Shown one piece after another: positions 22,868-33,652 of a stretch of 64,000 nucleotides of DNA (position 1 is its first letter; every line of letters starts with the position of its first letter). Position numbers and translations under genes: made by a program. This DNA is from Lasiosphaeria ovina. Its lineage: Eukaryota > Ascomycota > Sordariomycetes > Sordariales > Lasiosphaeriaceae. The stretch lies in the NCBI GenBank assembly GCA_033439765.1, contig JAULSN010000001.1:8680001-8744000 (forward strand). The letters run 5' to 3'. The notes under the pieces were generated by a model. That model made no database searches, was not told where the DNA came from, and saw nothing but the letters and a program-made list of their open reading frames with translations.

Positions 22868-24858
22868 TCAGTGTAATACATGCCGCGTGTGACGGGCTCC
22901 ACCTAAGAGTAGTGACTCATCATCTTCCATCATGGCGAACATCCGGCGGAGTAGTGTCCAGCAGGAGTCCCTCTCCTTACCCAGAGGCACGGCACGAACC
23001 GTACCCCCCAACGCGCCCACCCTTCGAACCTCCATTGGCCACTGACCGCAGTACATCCATTCCAGACATGGGAAAGCAGCAGCATATTTTCCCCCCTCCC
23101 GGAGCATGCGGTTGCGGTGTGCGCGCTCCCAGACTCCTAGGCTGCCAATCTCCAAGCCGTCACTATTGTCTTCTCCCTCTGCCGCATACTCAACATCTCG
23201 AACCCTATCTAGCTCCGGCCGCTCCAGGGCGTCATTGTCTTCCGCTGATGTCACATGTCGCTGCTCATAATACCGTTCCACATCCAGGCCAAGCCCGCCA
23301 TCTAGCACTCGGTATGTATCTCGTGAGAACGCGAGCCTCTTGAGCTTTGCTAGCCTCTGAAGGCTGAACCGTACTGTGTCGTGGTCAATTAACCACTGGT
23401 GGCGCCAGCCAAATTGACAACCAGCACTTAACGAGATTTGCTCCAGCGATCCGATACTGCCGATGGCGGCTAGGGAGTCTGCGGGAATAATGGCCGTGTG
23501 TGGCTGGGTTCCCGCCTCGGTGCTCAGCTCGCTCCATACCAGTGAAAGGGAGGCGAGGTTTGACCACCTGCCATCAGAGAGGAGTGGAATAAGATGAGAG
23601 TCCATGAGCTGGGGCGAGGTGTTCCCGATGGAGAGCGTGTGAAGGTGTGGGTGACATGAAATGAGGTCGATCATCGGCTGCACCGTTGTGACGTCCTTGC
23701 CATCAAGGTATGGTACGACAAGTGTCTCAAGGTCCCGTAGGGGTTCGCAGGCAGACAAGGCTTGTTTGAAGGCTGGTAAAATTGTGGAGGGCAAAGAGAG
23801 ATGTCTCAGCGGGGCAGAAAACAGCGAAGACCAGACTTGTACATCAGGATTGCACACGATGCCAGAAATGTCGAGGTACCGGAGACGATTGAAGGTTATA
23901 TGTTCACGACCAGATGAAAGAGATCGATCTCCATTGTATGCCTTGTAACCCAGGGTTAAACGCTTGAGGGTCGTGCTGCAACGTTGTAGGATAGTTGTTA
24001 TCAAGGGCGACAGGCTTCTGTTTTCCCAGGCGTTGACATCGGCGTCGGCGTCGGCGTCGGCGATTATTTTGCCCTTGTGAGACTCTGCATTGTTGCAGAG
24101 GTGTATACCAAGTGAGAGTGATTCCAGTGGCACGATGAGTGGCGTAACAGGTGGCTCAAGACGATGCGCCTCCCCAATGTGAACCCCAGCTAACTTGAGG
24201 TGCCGAAGAGGCAGATTTGCAATGGCTGTAAAAAGGGCGCCATCGAGGCACAGTCGGTCATGCCACAATAAGGTCTCCAGGTGTGGCATTGCCAAATTAA
24301 TGGCGGTCCCGGATAGGAGCGCGGTATTGCGCAATGTAACTATCGGCTGCTTCCTTAGATAGCTTGTTGCGGTGCTCTAGAGTTAGAACGTTGGCTGCAT
24401 CCCCCCAAATGGCGTCGTAGAGATCGCCGTGCGCGTGAGCGACCCATTCTGGGCGAGGTCTGACGGTAGCTCTACGAATACAAGACCCGATGAATGGAGG
24501 TTGGGTTATGCAGCTTGGGTCATCGTCGCCCAGCCTAGTGATAGCCTCCTTTAAGAGTTGGAGCAAAAGGAGCCTTGAGTTTGGGCTGTAGTCGAAGCAG
24601 ACATCGGCGAATTGACAGGAGCGAGCCAACTGTCTACAGTCGCTATTAACCAGGGCCAGAGCAGAAAGGGTAGCTTTATCATCTGCAATCAGGGTCCGTA
24701 ATGTCGCCTAAGGTCTCGGGTGGCATGCTTAGAAGGATGCTCTTCGATATGGCCTTGGGAAGAAGGAGAGGCAGTCTCCCGTCCTCGTCTTTGCCGAATA
24801 CATCTTTCTCGTTGCCGGAAAACGTAGGAATCATAAGCAGAGAAACGTTGTGATTCAT
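22868..24858 (-). pseudogene. F-box / leucine-rich-like gene broken by frameshifts
   Basis: Three successive frames together spell one protein. The first, from the ATG at 24858, reads MNHNVSLLMIPTFSGNEKDV and LPLLLPKAISKSILLSMPPETLGDI, an F-box-like start. The second, open to 24297, reads ADDKATLSALALVNSDCRQL, then ARSCQFADVCFDYSPN and HGDLYDAIWGDAANVLT. The third (about 24334-22868) reads RNTALLSGTAINLAMPHLET with repeated LPLRHLKLAGV, LRYLDISGI, LRHLSLPST and LHTLSIGN, an LRR-like pattern. The breaks lie near 24705 and 24325. No GT-AG intron joins the second and third frames, and none plausible joins the first two. A (GCGTCG) repeat near 24036-24060 encodes Asp-Ala repeats. Such fungal F-box/LRR genes are numerous and variable; this one is probably a pseudogene. 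Confidence 0.6.
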
Positions 24859-26103
24859 TGTGAATAGCAGTACCGATAGGTTCCTAGCCAGATATTGCAG
24901 GAAAGAGAGCGCGTGGAGTTGGAAGTGGGAAAAAACCTGACGGATGCGCTCTGCAGTTCGAGAAAGTAAAGAGTAGAATGGAGTTCATGCTGGGCTACAG
25001 CAAATCGCCTCCGACTTAACCCCGCAACTGAAATCAGCAATGAGTCACCCCCTACTGCGTTGGGAAGCTGTGTAACACACCTTTATCCTGCAGATGGGTG
25101 CCAATATACTGGTCCTGGCCGAGCCCGAGTGCGGTTGGGGTTGCGTTGGGCATCGATACCGATTCGAGTACGGCAAACACATTCCAACCATAGCCCAGCC
25201 CGTGCCGCCAGTGGCGCCGTGGCAACGAGGACCTTGATGTTCTGACGCTTCCAGCAGCTCCTCGAAGATCAAAATTTGATTCGTCTTTTTCGGTAGTGAA
25301 ACCGTCACTTGGATTCGGTATGGCCAAATGCCGTCCAGCTAGCGGAGCTCTCATCTCCTTGATTCACAACGCATTTCGAAATCCACATCTAGTTGGCGGC
25401 CATCTAGACCATTGCTGGCTTGAACGATTCGCAGGAGACAGAAAGGCGACGGATATTCCGCCTGACATTTCGAAGGGGGACATGTTTTTGGTTGAATCTT
25501 CATTAACATCTACTTGAAGGCTAGCTTTTACTCAAGACTCTTGAAAAAACTCGCATTCGCGACGCAGGAGCCCATCGAGCAGAGGGTGCTCGACACGCGG
25601 CTAGTAAGCAGCCACAACCAGGCAGACTATTCTTCTAGCCCATAAGCTGCTCTGCACAGAGCAGACCTCGACCACAGAGCAGAGTGCTCTGTGGCTCTGC
25701 GAGGAAGACGACAGAGCAACAGAGCAAGGTGCAAGTTGCCTCTAGATAAGCCTAGTATAGATGCTACTATCGTGACTACGATGGAGTGAGGAATCTTGGG
25801 TTCTTCACGCGCGCAATACACTGTTCACCTACTCTCTACTGTTCAGTTCACCTGTGCACTATAGAGCGACGGCCTACATTGGTATTGTATCCCCCATTTC
25901 TGAGAGTGCTTGCCCAACAACCTGGTCTTCTGATCACCCCGCCTCGAGGCGCCTGCCTTACGTTCCGACGTGACGCTCACCTGCGACCTATCTTAACCCC
26001 TCTTTGGGTGCAGGCCGTAACACCGTTATACTTCTACTTTCTACCTCTATGTGCTGCTCTTTCCGATACTCCCTTTCTATAACACAGTTGCATCAGCCTC
26101 TGA
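24859..26103. other. intergenic with hairpin cluster
   Basis: No gene supported. Contains a perfect 10-bp inverted repeat at 25672-25694 and related CTCTG/CAGAG hairpins just upstream. It includes the 3' region of the Zn2Cys6 gene. Confidence 0.4.
25672..25694. repeat. perfect inverted repeat, 10-bp arms
   Basis: CCACAGAGCA and TGCTCTGTGG flank GAG. A second CTCTG-CA-CAGAG hairpin lies about 20 bp upstream, so CAGAGCAG motifs are clustered here. Confidence 0.8.
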
Positions 26104-27049
26104 TTATATATCCACCGTCACAGTCCTGCCCAGGTACGCGCCACTTTCGCCGCGGCCCACGACGTAGATCTTGACGTGCACCGTGTTCGCCTCGACGTCG
26201 ACCAGCAGCTGCTGCGCGATCGACCGCTTCTCCTCGGGGATGTTGGGCCACCCGTCGGGCCAGGCCGGGCACGGCTCTGCCTCCTCCCCCTCCCCAACCA
26301 CAAGCACATCATCATCATCATCATCACCACCGTTATCCCCACCCCCACCCCCATCCCCATCATCATCAGGAAACTGACAAGAAGACCCCGTACCCCCGCC
26401 GCTCCAAAACGAGCCCTCGTCATCCGCGTCTAGCAGCAGCAGTAGCGACTCCAAGCTCGCCTCCGTATACTCCTCGCTCCGATCGTCACCAGGGAGATAA
26501 TACGCGTCCGCGTCGTCATCGTCGCGCCGCCCCAGCAGCGGCAGGTTGATCCCCCTGACGCCGTCCTCCTCGACGCGCACGACGTGCTCGGCGACGCGCG
26601 CCGTGGCCTCGCAGTTGAGGACGCCCTCCTGGCGGTCGAGCCGGTGCAGCAGGCGCAGCGCGCGCCGCCGCAGCACGGGGTGCCGGCAGCGGATGGCGGT
26701 CAGGAACAGCGGCAGGGCCAGCCCCAGCTCGAGCGACATGAAGAAGCGCATCGGCGAGTCCGTGTGCCGCGCCACGGCGCCCGCGAGCCCGACGATCCGC
26801 GCGAAGCCTGCCGTGTGCGCGTCCCACCGTGTCTCGGGGCCGACGAGGCCGGCGCCGACGAGCACGTTGAGGACCGTGTGGTAGAGGAGGAGCGAGAGCA
26901 CGGTCTTGCGCTGTTGTTGGTGTTCTGGGGATGAGGGGTTGTTGTCGGTGGTGGTGGAGCCTTGGTGGGAGTTGTCGCAGGGGTTCTGCTGCCGTGGTGC
27001 TGTGCTGCTGCTGCGCGGGTTGTTGGTTGTTCTGCTGTTAGCCGCTGGT

Positions 27050-27103
<54 letters not shown>

Positions 27104-28389
27104 AGCACGGCGGCGAGCTGCTTCTCGCGCCGGCGCGAGTCCTGCAGGAGCTGCAGCCGCGCGGCCGCGTAGACGGCGATGGGGATCTTGCCCGTCTCGA
27201 CCGCGTACGTGAGCACCATGAACTGGCGCATCATGCGGATGACCACCAGCGACGCCTCGCTGAGGTCGCCGGGCGGCTTGTCGCCGGCGGCGGCCGACCC
27301 GGGGCTGGGCAGATACGTGGCCCGCCCGCCCACGGCGTCGGCGAGCAGCGCGACGGTGGCGCTCTCGTAGTTGTACGGCACGCGCATGTCGCAGAAGACC
27401 ATGGCTTGCAGGTCCAGCCGCTCGAGCGTGTGCACGGCGCTCTCGAGACCGGATGGCAGCGGGGTTGTGGTTGGTGCTTGCTGCAGGTCTAGCCGCTTGA
27501 AGCCCCGGGTGGCGCTTTCTAGAACTAGATTGCTGTTTCCCGGCGGCGCGGTGTGGGTTCGGTTCTGGGGCTTGGGCTTGGGCTTGGGCTTGGGCTTGGG
27601 CTTGGGCTTGGGCCTTGTCTGCATCTTGATCAGGAGGTGCAGGCCGGCCTGGACGTGGACCAGGCAGTCGGACCAGCGGCCCGAGAGGTGGGCGGCGGCG
27701 GCCAGGGCGATGCTGACGACGGCGAGGGTGGAGGGGTTCTGGATGCCCCTGGCCAGCGAGATGGCGTCGTAGTAGTGCTTGGTGGCCTGCTGGGTGAAGA
27801 AGGGCACCAGGTCGGTGGTGTTGGTGGTGTCGGTGGTGTCGGTGGTGTCGGTGGTGTCGGTGGTGTCGGTGGTGTCGGTGTGGGCATGGGCGTGGGCGTG
27901 GGCGTGGGCGCTGCTGCTGGCGTGCTGGCCGTAGTGGTGGTAGTTGTTGTTGACCCACTCCCAGCGACGGTGGAGGGCGCCGAGGGCGACGGCGATGTGC
28001 CACACGGCGGGCTCGGCGTGGGAGACGCTGAGCATCTCGCGCGACCAGAACTCGGCGGGGAAGACGGAGCTCGTCATGGCGGCGGTGCACACGCGGAAGA
28101 AGTCGAAGCAGGCGGCGTCCTCGACGGGCAGCGGCTCGCCCAGCACGCGCGACGCCGGGCCGACCACCTGCATCTGGCTGACGGCGACGGCCAGCGCCCG
28201 CCGCGACGGATCCGAGATGGCCGTCGACGACGCGTACCCGTCGCACGTGCGCCCCGTCTGCGTGCACCGGTTGCACCGCGGCCGCGTCTCGTCGCACTTG
28301 ACGCGCCGGATCTTGCACGTTATGCAGCCCTTGCGCGACCTCTTGGCGCCCGTGAGCGAGTGCGGCGAGGAGCTGCCGGGGCTGGACAT
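26104..28389 (-). CDS. Zn2Cys6 fungal transcription factor
   Basis: Nuclear DNA-binding regulator of 761 residues in one exon. The N-terminal binuclear zinc cluster has Cys22, 25, 32, 39, 42 and 49 in CITCKIRRVKCDETRPRCNRC...C, all six ligands present. The central region (about 90-600) resembles the fungal-specific regulatory domain common in such factors, and the C-terminus is short and soluble. The protein carries unusual homopeptide tracts: Ala-His repeats, a Thr-Asp-Thr repeat, a Pro-Lys repeat, about 19 consecutive prolines, and Gly/Asp runs. Each is encoded by a microsatellite. Start chosen at the first ATG, 20 codons before the zinc cluster. Target genes are unknown; no clear pathway cluster is adjacent. 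Confidence 0.9.
27046..27100 (-). repeat. trinucleotide repeat coding a proline run
   Basis: (TGG)n followed by (CGG)n on the plus strand, read as consecutive proline codons in the Zn2Cys6 gene. It lies inside the coding region without breaking the frame. Confidence 0.85.
27567..27614 (-). repeat. hexanucleotide repeat coding Pro-Lys
   Basis: GGGCTT units on the plus strand, read as alternating Lys and Pro codons in the Zn2Cys6 gene. Confidence 0.85.
27811..27879 (-). repeat. nine-base repeat coding Thr-Asp-Thr
   Basis: GGTGGTGTC units in tandem on the plus strand; the period of nine keeps the reading frame of the Zn2Cys6 gene. Confidence 0.8.
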
Positions 28390-29511
28390 TGTCGCTTGCT
28401 TGCCGCTGGCGAGTGGTCCGAGAGACGGGAGTCTTATCTCTCGAGGGCGTGAGGCGTGATAACCACAGGTCCGTCCCCAGCAGCTGAGATAAGGTAGGGG
28501 GGTAGGTAAGTAGGCATTGTATTCAAACCCAGAGGGAAGCCGTGAGGCGTTTGAAAGTTGAAGTGCTGCTGTCCAGCTTGAAGGATGCCGGCCATGGACC
28601 GTGGTGTAGGGCTGCAGGGGTGGTGTTTCGGAAGGATTTGCATCGCCGCCGCCAAAACGAAACTGGGCTAATTAGCTCGTTCTTCGTCCTTTTCAAGTCT
28701 CGTACTCTGTACTTCGATTGGGATTGTGACTGCGGAAGCCACTAATCCCGACCTACACTTCGGGATGCACTTCGGAAATACGGGAGCAGCAGCCAACAAG
28801 GGGCGGAGAGCAAAAGCATCCGGGGATCTATTTTTGGTCTAGTTACAGCGAGGAACTCTTGGACTAGTTCTAATTAGTTGGTCATGCGGGTGTGTTTCGT
28901 TGGGCCATGGGTTGCGCTTGGCGACTGATTGTCTGTCTGCACTGACTGCACATCCAACTACTCAACACGAGCCAACTGCCTGCCCTACCTTGGGCAAATT
29001 TGGCTAAAATCGGCGGCGTGCTTAAGTTTGGCCCAACTATTCTAGATGTTTGTTTCGAACTCGCTCCTTTGAAAAGAAGAAGAACCGTTCGGATACGAGG
29101 ACCCCTGGGGAAAAACTTGCAACCATGCCCGGAATTTGTCACTTTCTCCATCCTAGTGATTGGTCGGCTCTTCGGTGCTTATTAAGGTATAGCTCATATC
29201 GTATGTATGCACCAACTTTGGTTCGCCACTAGAACTAGTACTACCTCACAATCAAGGGCTCAGGGGCACCTATGCTGCGCCCGGCTGGTTTTGTTGCCAC
29301 GGCTCCTGGGACAGGATGAGAGAGAGGAAAAACGCTGTAGGCGGGGTCTGTTAACGCCATCTCTCATGAGAGAATACGATACGGATACGGAACCAACTCA
29401 CAAACTAAACTGATGATGGCCCAGACCAAAAGCTTGAAGTCGGAAGTCGGAGGACACCACCTAATTCAGGGTATCAGTACGAAACCGTAGCATCGTCGGA
29501 GGGAAGTTTAA
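28390..29511. other. intergenic, no supported gene
   Basis: Upstream region of the Zn2Cys6 gene and 3' side of the next minus-strand gene. No convincing ORF. Confidence 0.4.
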
Positions 29512-31374
29512 TTACCGATCGCCTTGGCTCTGGATGAAGCCCGACCAGAAGCACCACTGCGAGATGTAGTTGACGACGACGCACGCGCCCGTGAAGCACA
29601 GGGCCACCGTCTCGATCTTGCGCAGGCCCTCCCGCATCAGGTCCAGGGCCACCCTGGACGGGGTCTGCCGCTCCTCGATCCGCATCGCCCGCTTCTCGAG
29701 CTGCCGGAACGCCACCGAGAACGGCCACACGGACAGCACACGGCCGAGCCGGGTTAGCTCGGGGTCTTGCGCGTTGGGGACGCCCGAAGTCGGAGGAGGC
29801 AGCGCGTTGTCGCCTTGGGCTTGGGCTTGCTCCGCAGCAAGTGTCGCCCGCGGTTGGTAGACTGAGTGTATCGGTTGGAGTTGTTCGGGCGGTGGTGGTT
29901 GAGCTGGTTTTTGTTGACCTGGCTGCTGTTGACCTGGCTGTTGCTGAGCTTGCTGTTGCTGCGCTGATGGTTGGCCCTGGGGGCGTTTGCCGCGTCGCGA
30001 TGCTTTTTTCAGCGCTTCGTGGAGCCGGACAATGGTTCTCTTCCGCCGCCGGTGTCCCAACGCCGCCATCAGATGCTCAGTCAGGCCCTCAAAGATTCTA
30101 ATGCGGTACGCCTGCACCGTGGCACTGCCAGCCAGGGACAAGAGACTCAGCCACGAGAAGATGCAGTGCATGAGCGCTCCGCCGTACATGCGGAGGGCTT
30201 CCGAGCCGTGCCAGTAGGGCAGGAGCGCGTCCAGGCTGTAGAAGCCGCGGAGCCGCCCCTCGTTGGTTGTCTTGTACAGGCTGTACATGCTCATGATCTG
30301 GATGATGATTTCGGCCACCGACATGGTCAGCGCCCAGTTGGCCAGGAACTGCCTCGCTTGCAACCAGGCGGGCGTCTCCCTGTAGTCTTGGCCGGCCGGG
30401 ACAGCCAGCGCTGGGTGTGCGTAGCCGCGCAGCCGCGAGATCTTCTCTGCGAGCCAGCCCGAAAACACCAAGTCGAGGAAGCAGATGATGCCGACGGCGC
30501 TCGGCCGGGCGCACAGGACCAGACCCAGAAAGCCGACGGGGATGTCCGAGTACCCTGGCGTGGCCCGCCACTTCCAGGCCGTATAGAAGTTGCTGAGGAC
30601 GAACGAGGCGCCGTACTGAGCACCGCCGATGACCGATCTCCCCCATTTGTGCACCTTCCGGCTCGCCAGGCGATTCAGAGAAGGAACCTGCAGGAGGGCC
30701 CAAAAGAAGCCAATCTCGAGAATGGTCTCGGCGACGGACACGAGGTTGTCGGCGACAAAAGACACCATCATCTCGGTGGTGGACTGGCAGCGCTGCCTCA
30801 GCGCCGCATCCGACGGGACGACGGTCCAGTTCCACGGCTCGATCCACTCGGCCCAGTCGAGCGGGGCCATGCCGCCGTAGTAGACAAACGGCTCGCGCCA
30901 GGCGGACCCGTTGCACAGTGTCGCCGTCCAGTCGCCGAGGTTGAACGGCTCGTCGTTTGTCGCGCAGCACCCGCCCGCGTTCGTGGCCGAGAACAGCCAG
31001 TCGTCGGGCGAGATAGAGCACGCTGCCGTGGCGTTGAGGACGGGCCATCCGGGGATCCGGCAGGCTACGTCGTCAGGACATGCCGATGGCCCTGAATAAC
31101 ACCAGTCTGGCTGCCACTGGACCCGTGTTATCTCCCAGAGGGCAGAGCACCGTGACGACGACGGGCACGTTGACGACATCGAGTCGGCCGGGGGAGGGAC
31201 GCCACAGCCGTCTAGGAAGCACGAAGGTGCCGAGGACAGCAGGATCGAGTACTGCCGGTATGTGATGAGGGAGCCGCATTGCGCTGAAACTTGGCGGCAG
31301 AGCAAAAGGATCAGAAAAGCCAAGAACAATGTGAGACGCTCCCCGCCGTGGCGACTTGGCGGAAAGGAGGTCAT
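29512..31374 (-). CDS. secreted-type Cys-rich multi-pass membrane protein
   Basis: Single open frame of 620 residues from the ATG at 31374. An in-frame upstream start would add 39 residues, but 31374 places a signal peptide (LTLFLAFLILLLCRQVSAQ) at the N-terminus. A luminal or extracellular domain of about 200 residues follows with many cysteines (CGSL, CFLDGCG, CPSSSRC, CCATND) and N-glycosylation-type sites. Then come several membrane segments, for example VGFLGLVLCARPSAVGIICFL and LTMSVAEIIIQIMSMYSLY. A Gln/Pro-rich cytoplasmic-type linker (QQQQAQQQPGQQQPGQQ) precedes a last membrane segment near the C-terminus. No known enzyme motif is seen. Probably a plasma-membrane or endomembrane protein of unknown role; CFEM and another membrane protein lie downstream on the opposite strand. 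Confidence 0.75.
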   Translation of the reverse strand: MTSFPPSRHGGERLTLFLAFLILLLCRQVSAQCGSLITYRQYSILLSSAPSCFLDGCGVPPPADSMSSTCPSSSRCSALWEITRVQWQPDWCYSGPSACPDDVACRIPGWPVLNATAACSISPDDWLFSATNAGGCCATNDEPFNLGDWTATLCNGSAWREPFVYYGGMAPLDWAEWIEPWNWTVVPSDAALRQRCQSTTEMMVSFVADNLVSVAETILEIGFFWALLQVPSLNRLASRKVHKWGRSVIGGAQYGASFVLSNFYTAWKWRATPGYSDIPVGFLGLVLCARPSAVGIICFLDLVFSGWLAEKISRLRGYAHPALAVPAGQDYRETPAWLQARQFLANWALTMSVAEIIIQIMSMYSLYKTTNEGRLRGFYSLDALLPYWHGSEALRMYGGALMHCIFSWLSLLSLAGSATVQAYRIRIFEGLTEHLMAALGHRRRKRTIVRLHEALKKASRRGKRPQGQPSAQQQQAQQQPGQQQPGQQKPAQPPPPEQLQPIHSVYQPRATLAAEQAQAQGDNALPPPTSGVPNAQDPELTRLGRVLSVWPFSVAFRQLEKRAMRIEERQTPSRVALDLMREGLRKIETVALCFTGACVVVNYISQWCFWSGFIQSQGDR

Positions 31375-32058
31375 TGTTTGAGGGATCGAGAGACTCGCAG
31401 TTGAGCAAACAGCGTTGACCTCCCACCCTGACTTGGCAATTACTTGGTAGCTGGTCGACGAGAAAAGGGGAAACAGCAACGGCCATTCCATTAACTACCA
31501 GCAGACCAAATAATAGCACCCCATCACTGATGCGGCTCTGATATTGTCGCAACTGCCTGAGCATGAGCACAACCACTGCGCCTCCGATGCCAAGAAAATC
31601 CCCATTTCAGCTCAGCAAGCCACTTTAGCAATCATTGCAGCGTTTTGTTCACAGCGTTCCATTATTGACACTGCGCTTTAGTCTCCAGCCCGAGCAATCC
31701 CAGAGCCGACGGCCAATGGCCGCACACCATACAACGTCATCGTGCCCGGAAAAGGGAGTGCGGTCAACCAGCTGTGGCGCTCTCGCATAGTCGCCGGCCC
31801 CCAGCCTTGTCTAACCCAGCCAATGGGCCGCCGACGTTCGTCACGAGACCGGCTACCGTTGGAGCGAAAGGGGCTGTGAAAACTGCCGATCGCTTCGAGA
31901 GCCTCGCGGAGGGTTCCGTGTGCGAGATACAAGACGGCCATGCACGCACACACACAAGCACGTAAGAGGGTGAGTAGGTCCTGGCCGCCGCGAGCCGCGG
32001 GCAAACTAACAAGCCACCAGGTTTCTTCCCTCTTGGTCTAACACACTGGCAGCCTCCC
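31375..32058. promoter_or_regulatory. divergent promoter region, membrane protein / CFEM gene
   Basis: About 0.7 kb between divergent starts; no additional gene is supported. Both genes encode proteins with signal peptides, so a shared promoter would be worth testing. Confidence 0.45.
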
Positions 32059-32740
32059 ATGGCCTCCCAACTCTGGCAGATCAAGTGCAGCCGGCTGGTG
32101 TTGCTGGCATTTGTCCTCTCTCACTCCTTCCGGTCAGCAACAGCACAGTCCGCCGCGCCCACAAGCAGCGCTATCGCAGTCGTCGGCCATCTGCCAGTCT
32201 GCGCTGTTAGTCACTCCCACCTCTCTTTAACCCTTTGCCTCTCCCCCTCCACGGCGAGGCTAATTCCTGACCTGTGTGCAAGCAAACATGCATCACCGCC
32301 GCCTTCTCCTTCTGCCACTGTCCGCTTGGCGACTTTAGCTGTAAGTGCAACCACCACACCACAACTCTCTCATCCTAATCACTCACAACCCTCGGGCGGC
32401 GGGGCCAGGCTTCTGCCGCTGCGCCGACGTGGCCGCCTTCGCGGGTAACTGCACCAGCCTGCGCTGCACGACGGAGCAGCTCAGCCAGGCCGCCCGCGAC
32501 GCGCTGGACGTCATCTGCCCCAAGCCCGCCGCGCCGTCGTCCACCACGTCCTTCACAACGTCGTCCACGACGCCGCCGAGCCCGACAACGACAGTGTGCT
32601 GCGGCCGCGGGAACTACACAAACTCGACGCCGACCAGCAGCGTCCTCACTGCTGGCGGGGGGACTGTCCAGGCAGCGTCCGCTGGGATGTCGGTGGTGAT
32701 GTTGGTGGTGGGGTGTTTGGGTAGCGGGATCTTCATCTAA
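32059..32740 (+). CDS. CFEM-domain protein, probably GPI-anchored
   Basis: Three exons: 32059-32205, 32283-32340 and 32409-32740, giving 178 residues. The donors are GTTAGT and GTAAGT, and the phases close (T|GC for Cys). A signal peptide (LVLLAFVLSHSFRSATAQ) is followed by the CFEM module: LPVCAQTCITAAFSFCHC, then DFSCFCRCADVAAFAGNC, CTTEQL and VICPK. Its cysteine spacing follows the CFEM pattern. A Ser/Thr-rich linker leads to a hydrophobic C-terminus (MSVVMLVVGCLGSGIFI) suited to GPI attachment. CFEM proteins act at the fungal cell surface in haem/iron capture, adhesion or host interaction; which applies here is unknown. Confidence 0.85.
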
Positions 32741-33652
32741 GGACGGGCGTCGACAACATGCATAGATACCTACTTAACAACCGGGCTCGTGGGATAATTA
32801 TAATTGGTCGGGATGCAAATATCACTTCTTGATTAGATTGCGATCATGGGCTCTCAGTCTCTCACCAGTAGGTAGTTGGAATCTTGGATATCAACGCCTC
32901 GAGTACCTGGGCGGTTTGACGTAAAGAAGATGAAAAGCATAACTGGACAGAAAGGCTGGAGAGAAGGATGAAATAGACGGACAGAGTGGGGCCTGGAATT
33001 GCTCAAACGGCGTAGAGTGGAAAACGAGGTCGTACATAATTATATATCTTACATCATCGCCGCCTATCAGAAAGACATTTTTCAAGGTTCTATGGACTGT
33101 GATAAAGTTTCCTACTAGGTTTCGGGGGATCGGTTAGTTCGGAAATGATGACACGAGGTGTACGGAGTAATCCGTAGATGGACGGACTTAACACTTACTG
33201 GCCATATTTGGCACTGATCTGACAACAAGCAGGCAGGGAAACTTGCCGGCTTATGAAAGAACAACCTTCTTATGACACCAAGTACACCCTTTCAGATACA
33301 TGGCGGTAGAATACTGAATGCAAGAAGATATAGGTAAGGTACAAGTATCTAAGTATTCGTAGAAGAAAAACAACCACAGTTCGACGACTTTCTTTGCTAA
33401 TTAGTCGCCATCTATACATCTCAACTACAAGCAAAAAGAAAAGAAAAAAAGGTCAATGCTAACAATCCTATCACCATCCATTGTCAAAATCCTATTCTTG
33501 GGCTCGCCATATAATCCCATCGTGCCCCCTGCCCCCCAAAGGGCAGATTCTCAGCCCACGGGCCATGTCTTTACGAATAACCCAGCACTCCGGAGACCTA
33601 GAAAGTAAAAAGACACGACGGACTCTACAAGAGCGCCAGCGCCAGCGCCAGC
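32741..33652. other. intergenic, no supported gene
   Basis: 3' region of the CFEM gene and promoter of the next plus-strand gene. AT-rich from about 33380 to 33480; no convincing ORF. Confidence 0.4.

Noticed and set aside
27038..28318. Long minus-strand ORF of 426 codons in another frame of the Zn2Cys6 gene
   Set aside because: Arg/Ala/Pro-rich frame shadow; the zinc cluster and regulatory domain lie in the other frame.
33481..33652. Upstream start for the membrane protein giving a 563-codon frame
   Set aside because: The first 200 codons of that frame are Arg/His/Pro-rich and not protein-like, while the other frame from 33653 carries clear membrane segments.
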